Origin: Tepiditoga spiralis
GTDB taxonomy: Bacteria > Thermotogota > Thermotogae > Petrotogales > Petrotogaceae
Length of the DNA stretch: 64,000 bases
Direction of reading: 5' to 3'
Assembly (NCBI RefSeq): GCF_014701195.1
Contig: NZ_AP018712.1
Span: 1,754,501 to 1,818,500 of the forward strand
A program made the position numbers and the translations under genes. Of the stretch, positions 36,147 to 44,945 are shown one piece after another (the first letter of the stretch is position 1; each line of letters opens with the position of its first letter). The notes under the pieces are model-generated. The model saw only the letters and a program-made list of their open reading frames with translations, searched no databases and was not told the DNA's origin.

Positions 36147-37561
36147 AATGCACCGCCAAAAACTTCAACTGCCTTATTAATCAGTTCTAACAATTGATTA
36201 AATTGAAAAAAAGTAATAATAAATGATGTACTAAGCAAAATATATTGAGGATAAACTCTCCAATTATTTTCTTTTATTTTAGGTTCATATTCAGTTTTAT
36301 CATAATACATCTTTAACATATACTTTATAAAACCTGCAACAATTAATATAAGACTAAAAACAAACAATGAAACAGCCACATATTTTCCTTTTTTTATTGA
36401 GCCCACAATTATCAAAAACTCACTAAAAAACAATCCAAAAGGTGGAAATCCCAGAATGGCAACCGTTCCTAAAAACATAGCAATGAATGTTTTAGGTAAA
36501 AATTTTACCATATTTCCAATTTTTTCTATGAGTTTTGTTTCATAGCTAATTAAAACATTTCCAGCAGATAAAAACAAAGAAGATTTTATTAATGCATGAT
36601 GTATTAAATGAAAAATAGCTCCATAAGCAGCTATTCCACCTATTCCTGCTCCAAAGGCTATAATCCCCATATTTTCAACACTTGAATATGCTAACATTCT
36701 TTTATAATCAACTTGTTTTAATATAAATACTGCAGCTATTAACATAGATAATAATCCAAGAATAATTAAAGACATTTCAGCAAAAGTTCCTGCCTCAGTT
36801 ACTTTTAAAACTTTTGTTATTTTAAAAATGCCTAAAAATGCTGTATTTAATAATGCACCTGAAAGAAGTGCAGAAGCTGGACTTGCTGCTTCACTGTGTG
36901 CATCTGGAAGCCAGGTGTGCATTGGTGCTAATCCCATCTTTGTTCCATATCCTATTAAAATAAAAACAAATCCCGCTTTTAACCATTCCATTTTTAAAAG
37001 AGATGGATTTTTATATAATTCAGTAAAGCTCAATGCAATTTTTAAATTTGCTTCATCTCTTGCAATTGCAATTAAAAATGTTCCAAGTAAAGCTAATGCT
37101 ATACCAACAGAACATATTATTACATACTTCCATGCTGCTTCTATTGAAGTTTTTGACTTATGAATAAATATAAGCGGTGCACTTGTTATTGTTGTTGCTT
37201 CCACAGATATCCAAAATAATATTAAATTATCTGATATTGCAACTGAACTCATCGAAGCTAAGAAGAGTATCATAAATGCATTAAATATTTTTTCGTTTTC
37301 ATATTTTACTTCTTTTAAATAAAAAACAGTGTAAAAAGATATTATCAAAAATAAAAACGAAGTAATTAATAGTACTATCATTCCATCAGAAGATAAAAAA
37401 ACATATTTATTAAACATTGGTTTTAGGAAACCACCCCAACTTAACATTGTCAATGTAAAATGTATTATTCCAGTAATAGGTAATAAAATTTTTGATTCTT
37501 TTACAAAAAAGATCAATATTCCAATTATAAAAGGTACAATCACTATTAATTCTATCATCAT
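36143..37561 (-). CDS. Ehr/Hyf-like complex: HyfF-type (NuoN/MrpD-like) antiporter subunit
   Basis: A 472-residue membrane protein with about 14 helices. Proton-channel signatures are present: FWISVEATTITSAPLIF (conserved Glu in helix 5), the Lys/His-containing GYGTKMGLAPMHTWLPDAHSEA loop and VDYKRMLAYSSVENMG. It would pump H+ or Na+ in response to electron transfer. The gene starts one base after the HyfE-like stop and overlaps the large subunit gene by 4 bases. Confidence 0.92.
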   Translation of the reverse strand: MMIELIVIVPFIIGILIFFVKESKILLPITGIIHFTLTMLSWGGFLKPMFNKYVFLSSDGMIVLLITSFLFLIISFYTVFYLKEVKYENEKIFNAFMILFLASMSSVAISDNLILFWISVEATTITSAPLIFIHKSKTSIEAAWKYVIICSVGIALALLGTFLIAIARDEANLKIALSFTELYKNPSLLKMEWLKAGFVFILIGYGTKMGLAPMHTWLPDAHSEAASPASALLSGALLNTAFLGIFKITKVLKVTEAGTFAEMSLIILGLLSMLIAAVFILKQVDYKRMLAYSSVENMGIIAFGAGIGGIAAYGAIFHLIHHALIKSSLFLSAGNVLISYETKLIEKIGNMVKFLPKTFIAMFLGTVAILGFPPFGLFFSEFLIIVGSIKKGKYVAVSLFVFSLILIVAGFIKYMLKMYYDKTEYEPKIKENNWRVYPQYILLSTSFIITFFQFNQLLELINKAVEVFGGAL

Positions 37562-38194
37562 TTACTCCTTTAAATTTTTTAATTTTATGGTATTTATAGT
37601 TTCAAATTTTATATTTATCTGTTGTAAAATAACTACCATAATCATAACTCCAACTAAAATATCCAATAAAATACCAAATTCAACTATATAACTACTTTTA
37701 TTAATTAACATACTTCCAATTAAATATATTCCATTTTCAAGCATTAAGTATCCTATAACCTGTGTAATAGTCTTTCTTCTTGCAATAAGCAAGAACATAC
37801 CTGATAAAATAGTAGCTATTGCAGTAACTCCCAAAAGATTATTTGAAATTGGAAATGATATTTTATTTTGAATAACAAATGAAAAAACAATGATCAATAC
37901 TGATATAAAAATAGAAGCATGATAACCAACAATAGGTTCTAATTCTTTTTTCATTATAACTTTATCCAACACTTTTATTAACATTGTTGGAATTATAATT
38001 CCTTTTACTAAAAAGGGGATAAAAGCAAAAACTATAGTTGTAATAGTAATTTTTTCTTCTATAAATATTGGTACTAAAGATACTAAACTTCCTTGTAAAA
38101 ATATTGTATAAATTAAAATTCTCAATCTACTTGAATTCAAACTAAAAATCAAAGAAAATAATATTATCATTAATAAAAGATTTAATATACTCAT
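37562..38194 (-). CDS. Ehr/Hyf-like complex: HyfE-type subunit
   Basis: A 210-residue protein with about seven membrane helices. It resembles HyfE, whose C-terminal half is NuoK-like (KTITQVIGYLMLENGIYL, with a conserved membrane Glu, then VEFGILLDILVGVMIMVVI). It overlaps the HyfC-like gene by 4 bases and abuts the HyfF-like gene. It probably forms part of the ion-translocating arm. Confidence 0.87.
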   Translation of the reverse strand: MSILNLLLMIILFSLIFSLNSSRLRILIYTIFLQGSLVSLVPIFIEEKITITTIVFAFIPFLVKGIIIPTMLIKVLDKVIMKKELEPIVGYHASIFISVLIIVFSFVIQNKISFPISNNLLGVTAIATILSGMFLLIARRKTITQVIGYLMLENGIYLIGSMLINKSSYIVEFGILLDILVGVMIMVVILQQINIKFETINTIKLKNLKE

Positions 38195-39105
38195 TTTAAA
38201 AACCCCTTAACTAATATATTGGCTAAAATTGATAAAGAAAAAGATGTTAAAATAAATTTTGGAACCTTTTCAAATTTAAATCTTGGTATTAAAGATTCAA
38301 TTACGCCAATGAATACATAAATTAAAAATATTATTCCATAAAAAATTATTGTATCTAAATAAAAGTTATTAAATGAAAAGAACATTAATAATTTTGCAAT
38401 GAATGCAGCATAAAACATCAATTTTAAATTAGCACCAAAATGTATAAAACCAAGATCTGGTCCACTATGATCAAGAACCATAACTTCATGAATCATTGTG
38501 AGCTCTAAATGAGTTTTTGGATCATCAACTGGAACTCTTGAATTTTCTGTTAATAAAATCATAAATAAAGAAATTATTATTAAAATCAAAGAAAGTCCAT
38601 AATCACTCCAAATGTTTTTATTAAAATTGAGTATATTCATAAATGAACTGTATCCATTCATATTAACTAAAGAAATTATAGACATAAATAAAGTTAATTC
38701 AGCTAAAGCAGAATAATATCCTTCTCTGCTTCCTCCCATTCCTTCAAATGAAGAACCAGTATCCATTGCAGATATTATAGTAAAAAATCTACTCAATCCC
38801 ATCAAATAAATTATAAAGACAATATCTCCATTAAATGAAAGTATTGAATTAAATCCTGCAATTGGAAAGAACATCAAAGCTATTAATGCAACAGTAAAGG
38901 ATATAATTGGTCCAATTTTAAATATAAAAGTTGTTGTACTACTATATACAGAACCTTTATTAAAAAGAAGTTTTTTTAATGTATAGTAATTTATAAAAAT
39001 TGAAGGTCCTTTTTTTCCTGAAAAAAATGCTTTAGTTTTTAAAATTATTCCTGAAAATAAAGGAGATAAAAATATTGTTAAAATAAATAAAATTATTGAC
39101 TTCAT
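38191..39105 (-). CDS. Ehr/Hyf-like complex: NuoH/HyfC-type subunit
   Basis: A 304-residue membrane protein with about eight helices. NuoH/HyfC features include GKKGPSIFINYYTLKKL near the N-terminus, SREGYYSALAELTLF, and the acidic loop NSRVPVDDPKTHLELTMIHE. This subunit links the soluble arm to the pump subunits. The start overlaps the HyfB-like stop as ATGA and the end overlaps the HyfE-like start likewise. Confidence 0.92.
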   Translation of the reverse strand: MKSIILFILTIFLSPLFSGIILKTKAFFSGKKGPSIFINYYTLKKLLFNKGSVYSSTTTFIFKIGPIISFTVALIALMFFPIAGFNSILSFNGDIVFIIYLMGLSRFFTIISAMDTGSSFEGMGGSREGYYSALAELTLFMSIISLVNMNGYSSFMNILNFNKNIWSDYGLSLILIIISLFMILLTENSRVPVDDPKTHLELTMIHEVMVLDHSGPDLGFIHFGANLKLMFYAAFIAKLLMFFSFNNFYLDTIIFYGIIFLIYVFIGVIESLIPRFKFEKVPKFILTSFSLSILANILVKGFLK

Positions 39106-41063
39106 TTAATAACCCCCATTATCAAAAACAATGTTAATGCTATAAAAATATATGCTATGTATCCATGAACATCACCATGTTGTATCCATCTTAATTTATT
39201 AGATATAAATAAAATTGGATTGACAATATACTTTTTTATTAAATATTCTGAAACATCTATTGTCTTTGATTCATACATAGTTCCTTTAGGAAAGATTCCT
39301 TTTATTTCATCTATACTTTCTTCTACTTTTATAAAAGGTTTATAAAAATTTAGTATTTCATGAGCATAAGAACTTCCAGTATATTGCATTTTAGATGTAG
39401 GATAACCATATCCACAATCCCAAGTAGTGCTATTTTTAATTTTTTTATTTTTATAAAAATACTTTCTTATTAAATAAATAATCAATAAAGAAATGATAAA
39501 AAGTGTACTTGAAAAAGTTATATTAGAAGCTATTTTTAAATCAATATTAACTTTTTGAGTTAATTTAAAACTATTAACTATATTAAAAACATTATTTATA
39601 AAAACTGAAGGAAAAATTCCTATAAAAATACAAAAAATTGTAAGTATTATCATTGGAATTAAAATAAAATAATTACTTTCTTTTGCATTTTTTGCTTTAT
39701 TCGTTTTTGGAGTTCCTAAAAATACCACTCCAATTACTTTTGTAAAACACATTATTGCAAGTCCTCCTATCATTACAAGAGATAATATCACAATCAATGA
39801 AAAAACATATGGAAAGTTTGATAAATTCATTCCATTAAATACTCCAAAATATATTAAAAATTCACTTACAAATCCATTAAATGGTGGTAATCCTGCTATT
39901 GCCAGTGAGCCAATTAAAAATGTAATTGAAGTTACTTTCATTTTTTTTAAAAAACCACCCATTTCTTCAATTGATTCAATTCCTGTTTGATGTAAAATAG
40001 ATCCAGCACCTAAAAATAATAAAGATTTAAATATTGAATGATTTAATATATGTAATAAACCCCCACTAAAACCAAGTAATGTAATAATAGGATTTTTTAT
40101 TGTAACACCCAACATTCCAACACCAATACCCATTGTAATAATTCCAATATTTTCTACACTATGATATGCTAACAATTTTTTTAAATTATGTTGTCCTAAT
40201 GCATAAACAACCCCCAAAATACCAGAAATTACTCCAATTGATATTACAATATAAGGTATCAAAGTTATGCTTGTATTTAATAACAAATACATTTTTAGTA
40301 TTCCATATATACCTATTTTAATCATTACTCCAGACATAATTGCAGATACATGACTTGGAGCTATAGGATGTGCATGAGGTAACCAAATATGTATAGGTAT
40401 AAGTCCTGCTTTAGAACCAAATCCGATTAAAGAAAGTATAAATGCTATTAATTTTATATTTTCAGGTAAACTTGAAATTCCATCGAATGAAAATGAATTT
40501 GTATAAGCATAAATTAAACCAAATGAAGCAAATATGAACATTCCTCCAATGTGCGTAAATATAAAATACATATGACCAGCTCTTCTTACTTTTTCTTTAT
40601 TATATTCAAAAATAACAAGAAAAAAAGAAGACAAAGACATTATTTCCCAATTGAACGCAAAAGTAATCAAATTATTTGACAAAACGACTGTCATCATTGA
40701 AATAACTAACAATGAATAAAAAAAATAGTTAATTGCAATATTTTTAGATTTTTTTTCATTATTTAAATATGAAAAACTATATATTATTGATAAAAAACCT
40801 ATTAAACTTATTATAGAAATAAAAAATAAAGATAATTCATTTATTTGAAATTCAATAGGAAAATAAGGTAATTTTAAATATGAAAAATTTATATTTCCAT
40901 TGAATTTTACAAGCAAAAAAATTGATTCAATTAAACTTATTATAGTGCCAAAAGATATCAAACCTATTGAAAAAAATTTCATTACATTAAATTTTTTAGT
41001 TAAAAATAATGGTAAAGTACCACCTATTAATATTAAAAAAATTGACATAAAAAAAATGTCCAT
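39102..41063 (-). CDS. Ehr/Hyf-like complex: HyfB-type (NuoL/M-like) antiporter subunit
   Basis: A 653-residue membrane protein with about 16 helices. It shows the antiporter core NWEIMSLSSFFLVIFEYNKEK, GFGSKAGLIPIHIWLPHAHPIAPS and LKKLLAYHSVENIGI, and the HyfB C-terminal TTWDCGYGYPTSKMQYTGSS. It is the first large gene of the operon, behind a 22-codon ORF. A HyfD-like subunit, present in E. coli Hyf, is missing here, so the complex has two rather than three antiporter-like subunits. Confidence 0.93.
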   Translation of the reverse strand: MDIFFMSIFLILIGGTLPLFLTKKFNVMKFFSIGLISFGTIISLIESIFLLVKFNGNINFSYLKLPYFPIEFQINELSLFFISIISLIGFLSIIYSFSYLNNEKKSKNIAINYFFYSLLVISMMTVVLSNNLITFAFNWEIMSLSSFFLVIFEYNKEKVRRAGHMYFIFTHIGGMFIFASFGLIYAYTNSFSFDGISSLPENIKLIAFILSLIGFGSKAGLIPIHIWLPHAHPIAPSHVSAIMSGVMIKIGIYGILKMYLLLNTSITLIPYIVISIGVISGILGVVYALGQHNLKKLLAYHSVENIGIITMGIGVGMLGVTIKNPIITLLGFSGGLLHILNHSIFKSLLFLGAGSILHQTGIESIEEMGGFLKKMKVTSITFLIGSLAIAGLPPFNGFVSEFLIYFGVFNGMNLSNFPYVFSLIVILSLVMIGGLAIMCFTKVIGVVFLGTPKTNKAKNAKESNYFILIPMIILTIFCIFIGIFPSVFINNVFNIVNSFKLTQKVNIDLKIASNITFSSTLFIISLLIIYLIRKYFYKNKKIKNSTTWDCGYGYPTSKMQYTGSSYAHEILNFYKPFIKVEESIDEIKGIFPKGTMYESKTIDVSEYLIKKYIVNPILFISNKLRWIQHGDVHGYIAYIFIALTLFLIMGVIK

Positions 41064-41109
41064 TTATTTTCCTCCCTTATCATTTATTAAAAAAAAATAA
41101 AATTTACTT

Positions 41110-41178
41110 TTAAAATTTTTTTCTCATTCTTTTTTTTATTTTCCATATAATTTTTTTAGATAAAGAAAGTTTTTTCAT
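41110..41178 (-). CDS. 22-residue basic leader ORF of the Ehr operon
   Basis: The ORF encodes MKKLSLSKKIIWKIKKRMRK plus two residues. AAAGGAG lies eight bases before its ATG and a good promoter lies 40-68 bases upstream. Half of the residues are Lys or Arg. It ends 47 bases before the HyfB-like start. It may be a leader peptide, a small membrane-associated peptide, or fortuitous. No homologue is known to me. Confidence 0.4.
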   Translation of the reverse strand: MKKLSLSKKIIWKIKKRMRKKF

Positions 41179-41217
41179 TTCGTTTTTCTCCTTTAAATAA
41201 TATTAACTAACGTCTGT

Positions 41218-41246
41218 ATTTTAAGTCTTAAATAAAAAAAAGTCAA
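41218..41246 (-). promoter_or_regulatory. Promoter of the Ehr operon
   Basis: On the minus strand TTGACT (41246-41241) and TAAAAT (41223-41218) are 17 bases apart. The 5' untranslated region up to the HyfB-like gene is about 150 bases and holds the 22-codon ORF. Confidence 0.7.
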
Positions 41247-41285
41247 CACTTTTATATTAATTTTCTTTTAATTTTAGGATTTAAT

Positions 41286-41327
41286 AAAAAAATGGTAGAA
41301 TCCCATTAGATCCTACCATTTTTTTAT
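41286..41327. terminator. Terminator after the sensor kinase gene
   Basis: AATGGTAG (41291-41298) pairs with CTACCATT (41313-41320), with further pairing of ATC/GAT inside. T runs follow on both strands. Confidence 0.8.
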
Positions 41328-41338
41328 TAAGTTACAAA

Positions 41339-43696
41339 TTATATATTTTTAGGAATATTTATAATGAATTTAACTCCTTTACCAATTTCACTTTCACACT
41401 TTATACTTCCTTTCATTTTTTGAGTCACTAAGTTATATATAAGATTTAATCCTAATCCAGAACCACCCTTTCCCATTTTAGTAGTAAAAAATGGTTCAAA
41501 TATTTTATCAATTATTTCTTTTTCAATTCCACTTCCATTATCAATATAAATTAATTCTATATTATTTTCTATTTCTTCAAAGCTTATACTTATTTTTCCA
41601 TTTTTTTTGTTCTCAAAACCATGAATTATACTGTTCATTATTAAATTATTTATTATTTGATACCAATCTCCTGGATATCCTTTTAATTCTATATTTTTAC
41701 CCTTAATTAAGACTTCTATATTTTTTTGTTTTAACTTTTTATTCAAAATTAAAATAGTATTATTTATATAATCTTTTAAATTAAAGTTTGTTTTTATATC
41801 ATTAGAAGTTTCAACAGATACTTTTTTAAATTTTTGTATTAATTCGGATGCACGTCTTAAGTTAAACATTGTAATATCTGATATTTCTAAAGTATCTTTT
41901 ATATAATTTTCAAATGTCGATTTTTTTAATTCATTATTTAAAAAATCTTTTTCTAAAGATTTTGTTTTATCTTTGAGATGAGATACTGTAGTTACACTTA
42001 TTCCAAGAGGTGTATTTATTTCGTGAGCTACACCAGCAACTATTTTTCCAAGTGATGCCATTTTTTCTGTTTCAACAAGTTGCTTTTGGGTTTTTTGATA
42101 TTTTTCAAGAAGATTATTTAATGATTTTGTTCTTTCTAAAACTTTAAATTCTAATTCATCGTTTAATTTTTTTAATTCAGCATTTTGTGTTTCAATTTTT
42201 TTAAAACTTTCTTTTATCTCATCTTTCATTTTATTAAAAGAACTTCCAAGCTTTCCAAATTCATCTTTTGACTTTATATCTAATTTAAAGTCATAATTAC
42301 CTTTACTTATACTTTGAGTTGCATCCACTAAATATTCTAAATTTTTAGTTGATTTTGATAAAACATAATATAGAATTATTCCAATAATAAAAACTAAAAT
42401 TACAATAATCGTTGTTTGATATTTTAAAATATTTTGAGTAGAAGAATTTATTGTGTTTTGTGAATTAACTAAAGTTTGGTATAATGACTCTTCAGGTAAG
42501 AAAAATCCAAGAGTCCAACTTTCTTTGTAAAAACCTTTGTTTTTATTCCATGTATTGAATGAATTCAAATTTTTCATAACAAGAATATACTTTTTATTAT
42601 TTATTACTATATTTTTAAATACAGTTTTTGCTGAAGAACTTGTAAGGCTTAAATTCTTTATACTCTCATATTTACTGTCTTTAAAATATCTTTTCATTGG
42701 ATTATATCCTACACCTTTTTTTCCATATATTGTAGATTCTTTTTCACCTTTTAAACCCAATGTTTTTATTCCCATATCATTTATGGCAAAAACATTTCCA
42801 TTAGACTGTGAAATAAAACCAAACCCATTTTTTACTACTTTAAACTCTTTAATATAATCAATTATTTGTTGTATGGTAACATCAACACTTAAAGATCCTT
42901 CAAATTTTTTTCTTGCTTTATCCCAAATTGGATAGTTTAAGGTCATTATTATTTTTCCTGTTCCTCCATCTTGTGTTGGTCCTTTAATAATTGAAAAATC
43001 TTTTAAAGGTAGATTTGAATTATTTTTTCTTTTTTCTTCAAACTGTTCAACAAGTCCTGGATTAAATGCTTCCCAATTTGGCACGTCTGTATGAGCAGGA
43101 TAAACTTTATCCATTGCATTTCCAACATCATTCCATGGATATATTCTCATAAAAGATCCATTTTTTCTTCCTGAAAAATATATCCAAAGAAGATTTGAAC
43201 TATTATTATAAATAGCTGGTAATACTAAATTTAAAATAGAAGTATCATGTATCTGTTGTAAAACATCATCTCTTATACTGTTATCTTTATTTAAACAGTA
43301 TCTTTGAACAAGGACAACTGTATTTTGAGTTGAATCATTTTGATACCATCTTCCATTGAACTTTAACTTATCTTTAGAGTAATCATTCTTAATCATAGTT
43401 TTTGTTATTTCTTTAAAATCTTCATTATTGTCAAAGTATTCTTGTAAAATACTTCCTGCAATTGCTTGATTTTCAAAGATATTTTTTATTTTGCTTTCAA
43501 TTAAGTTTGAAGCGCTATTTAAGTAATTAGTATAATATTCTTTATAAATATTTTGCATACCAATCTTTAATTCTTTTTCTGAATTATCAGCTAATTTTTT
43601 TATTCCATAAAATGATATAAAAAGCTCTATTATTAATGCTAAAAAAAGTAAAGTTATTGATATAAATATTATTTTATTTTTAAAACTCTTAGTCAT
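41339..43696 (-). CDS. Sensor histidine kinase with Cache-like domain and HAMP
   Basis: About 785 residues. A membrane helix at about 6-28 is followed by a 400-residue extracytoplasmic Cache-like sensor, a second helix near 430-450, HAMP (about 452-500), a coiled coil, HisKA with GVAHEINTPLG (phospho-acceptor His near 556) and HATPase (NLIMNSIIHGF, DNGSGIEKE, FFTTKMGKGGSGLGL). Its N-box reads NLIMNSIIH. The longest frame starts five codons earlier, but GGAGGTGA lies inside that extension and fixes ATG 43696. No response regulator is adjacent, so the output partner is elsewhere. Confidence 0.92.
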   Translation of the reverse strand: MTKSFKNKIIFISITLLFLALIIELFISFYGIKKLADNSEKELKIGMQNIYKEYYTNYLNSASNLIESKIKNIFENQAIAGSILQEYFDNNEDFKEITKTMIKNDYSKDKLKFNGRWYQNDSTQNTVVLVQRYCLNKDNSIRDDVLQQIHDTSILNLVLPAIYNNSSNLLWIYFSGRKNGSFMRIYPWNDVGNAMDKVYPAHTDVPNWEAFNPGLVEQFEEKRKNNSNLPLKDFSIIKGPTQDGGTGKIIMTLNYPIWDKARKKFEGSLSVDVTIQQIIDYIKEFKVVKNGFGFISQSNGNVFAINDMGIKTLGLKGEKESTIYGKKGVGYNPMKRYFKDSKYESIKNLSLTSSSAKTVFKNIVINNKKYILVMKNLNSFNTWNKNKGFYKESWTLGFFLPEESLYQTLVNSQNTINSSTQNILKYQTTIIVILVFIIGIILYYVLSKSTKNLEYLVDATQSISKGNYDFKLDIKSKDEFGKLGSSFNKMKDEIKESFKKIETQNAELKKLNDELEFKVLERTKSLNNLLEKYQKTQKQLVETEKMASLGKIVAGVAHEINTPLGISVTTVSHLKDKTKSLEKDFLNNELKKSTFENYIKDTLEISDITMFNLRRASELIQKFKKVSVETSNDIKTNFNLKDYINNTILILNKKLKQKNIEVLIKGKNIELKGYPGDWYQIINNLIMNSIIHGFENKKNGKISISFEEIENNIELIYIDNGSGIEKEIIDKIFEPFFTTKMGKGGSGLGLNLIYNLVTQKMKGSIKCESEIGKGVKFIINIPKNI

Positions 43697-43789
43697 ACCA
43701 TCACCTCCCATATTTATATTATATCACTTATTTTATGTAACATTCTTATGGTAAAATATATTTTAATACTAATTTAATGAGGTGAAACT

Positions 43790-44482
43790 ATGTTTAAAAA
43801 TATAAAAATGATTTACTTTGATCTTGATCATACACTTTGGGATTTTGAAAAAAATTCAAGAGTTTGTCTTGGTATTTTATATGATAAATATCTTTTGAAA
43901 TCAAATATTGACAAAAATTATTTCATTGATGTTTATGAAAAAAATAATGATATACTGTGGGAAATGTATAGAAAAAGAGAAATAGAAGTTTCAAAATTAA
44001 AATTGAAAAGATTTGAAAATACTTTAGATGAATTAAATTATCCCTATGAAAATAATTTAATAAAAAAATTAAATGAAAATTATATTAATTTACTTGCTGA
44101 ACAAGACAAAACCTTTGATGGAACACATGAAGTTTTAAAGTATTTAAAATCAAAGTACGAAATTGGAATAATAACAAATGGTTTTAAAGAAATACAATTT
44201 AAAAAACTAAAAAGTGCAAATCTTGATAATTTTTTTAAAATTATAATTACTTCTGATTCTATTGGAATTCCAAAACCTGATAAAAAAATTTTTGATTATG
44301 CTGCAAAGCTTTCTGGATTTAATCACAATGAAATTTTATATATAGGAGATGACCTACAAACTGATGTTATTTCCTCTAAAAAAGCAGGCTTTGAATCAAT
44401 TTGGTTTAATTATAAAAAGAAAAACACATCCGAAGATGTGTTTCAAATTCATTCTTTATTAGAATTACTCAATCTTTTATAA
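43790..44482 (+). CDS. HAD-family hydrolase, YjjG-like
   Basis: A 230-residue haloacid-dehalogenase-type phosphatase. Motif I is FDLDHTLWDF (residues 8-17), motif II IITNG, motif III Lys in IPKPDKKIF and motif IV IGDDLQTD. The overall pattern is closest to YjjG-type noncanonical nucleotide 5'-phosphatases. GAGGTGA precedes the ATG. The last 14 bases overlap the end of ribH on the other strand, and the rib terminator lies within its C-terminal codons. Confidence 0.88.
   Translation: MFKNIKMIYFDLDHTLWDFEKNSRVCLGILYDKYLLKSNIDKNYFIDVYEKNNDILWEMYRKREIEVSKLKLKRFENTLDELNYPYENNLIKKLNENYINLLAEQDKTFDGTHEVLKYLKSKYEIGIITNGFKEIQFKKLKSANLDNFFKIIITSDSIGIPKPDKKIFDYAAKLSGFNHNEILYIGDDLQTDVISSKKAGFESIWFNYKKKNTSEDVFQIHSLLELLNLL
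44410..44443 (-). terminator. rib operon terminator inside the HAD gene
   Basis: AAACACATC and GATGTGTTT (44422-44443) flank a CGAA loop, which on the minus strand is a stable C(TTCG)G tetraloop followed by TTTTTCTTTTTA. It lies 26 bases past the ribH stop and encodes NTSEDVF of the HAD protein on the plus strand. Confidence 0.85.
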
Positions 44483-44936
44483 TTTTATTTAAATTCATCA
44501 TTTCAACAAGTGCCATTGCTGCATCAAATCCTTTGTTTCCTGACTTTATACCAGCTCTATTCAATGCTTGTTCAACCGTATCAGCTGTAATTACACCAAA
44601 AGTTATGGGAATATCCGAAGTTAAGTTTATTTGCGATATTCCCTTTGATATTTCATTTGAAACAACTTCAAAGTGATATGTTTCTCCTCTTATAACTGCT
44701 GAAAGTGCAATTAATCCATTATATTTTTTTGTTTTTACAAGTTGTTTTACTAAAAAAGGAACTTCAAAACTTCCAGGAACATAATAAACGTCTATATTTT
44801 TTTCATTTAATCCATGTCTGATTAAACAATCTTTTGCGCCTTCTAAAAGTTCTGTGGTAATGTTTGAATTAAATCTCGAAATTACAATTCCAACTTTTTC
44901 ATTAGATAACTTATAATTACCTTCAAATATATTCAA
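44469..44936 (-). CDS. ribH: 6,7-dimethyl-8-ribityllumazine synthase
   Basis: About 155 residues. The family pattern is clear: IFEGNYKL at the N-terminus, VISRFNSNIT, VPGSFEVPF, ALSAVIRGETYHFE and GVITADTVEQALNRAG. The enzyme joins the pyrimidinedione and dihydroxybutanone phosphate as the penultimate riboflavin step. An ATG at 44942 touches the GAGGG site. The TTG at 44936, spaced 6 bases, gives the usual N-terminus (M)NIFEG and is preferred. It is the last gene of the operon. Confidence 0.95.
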   Translation of the reverse strand: MNIFEGNYKLSNEKVGIVISRFNSNITTELLEGAKDCLIRHGLNEKNIDVYYVPGSFEVPFLVKQLVKTKKYNGLIALSAVIRGETYHFEVVSNEISKGISQINLTSDIPITFGVITADTVEQALNRAGIKSGNKGFDAAMALVEMMNLNKIIKD

Positions 44937-44945
44937 TTTCATCCC

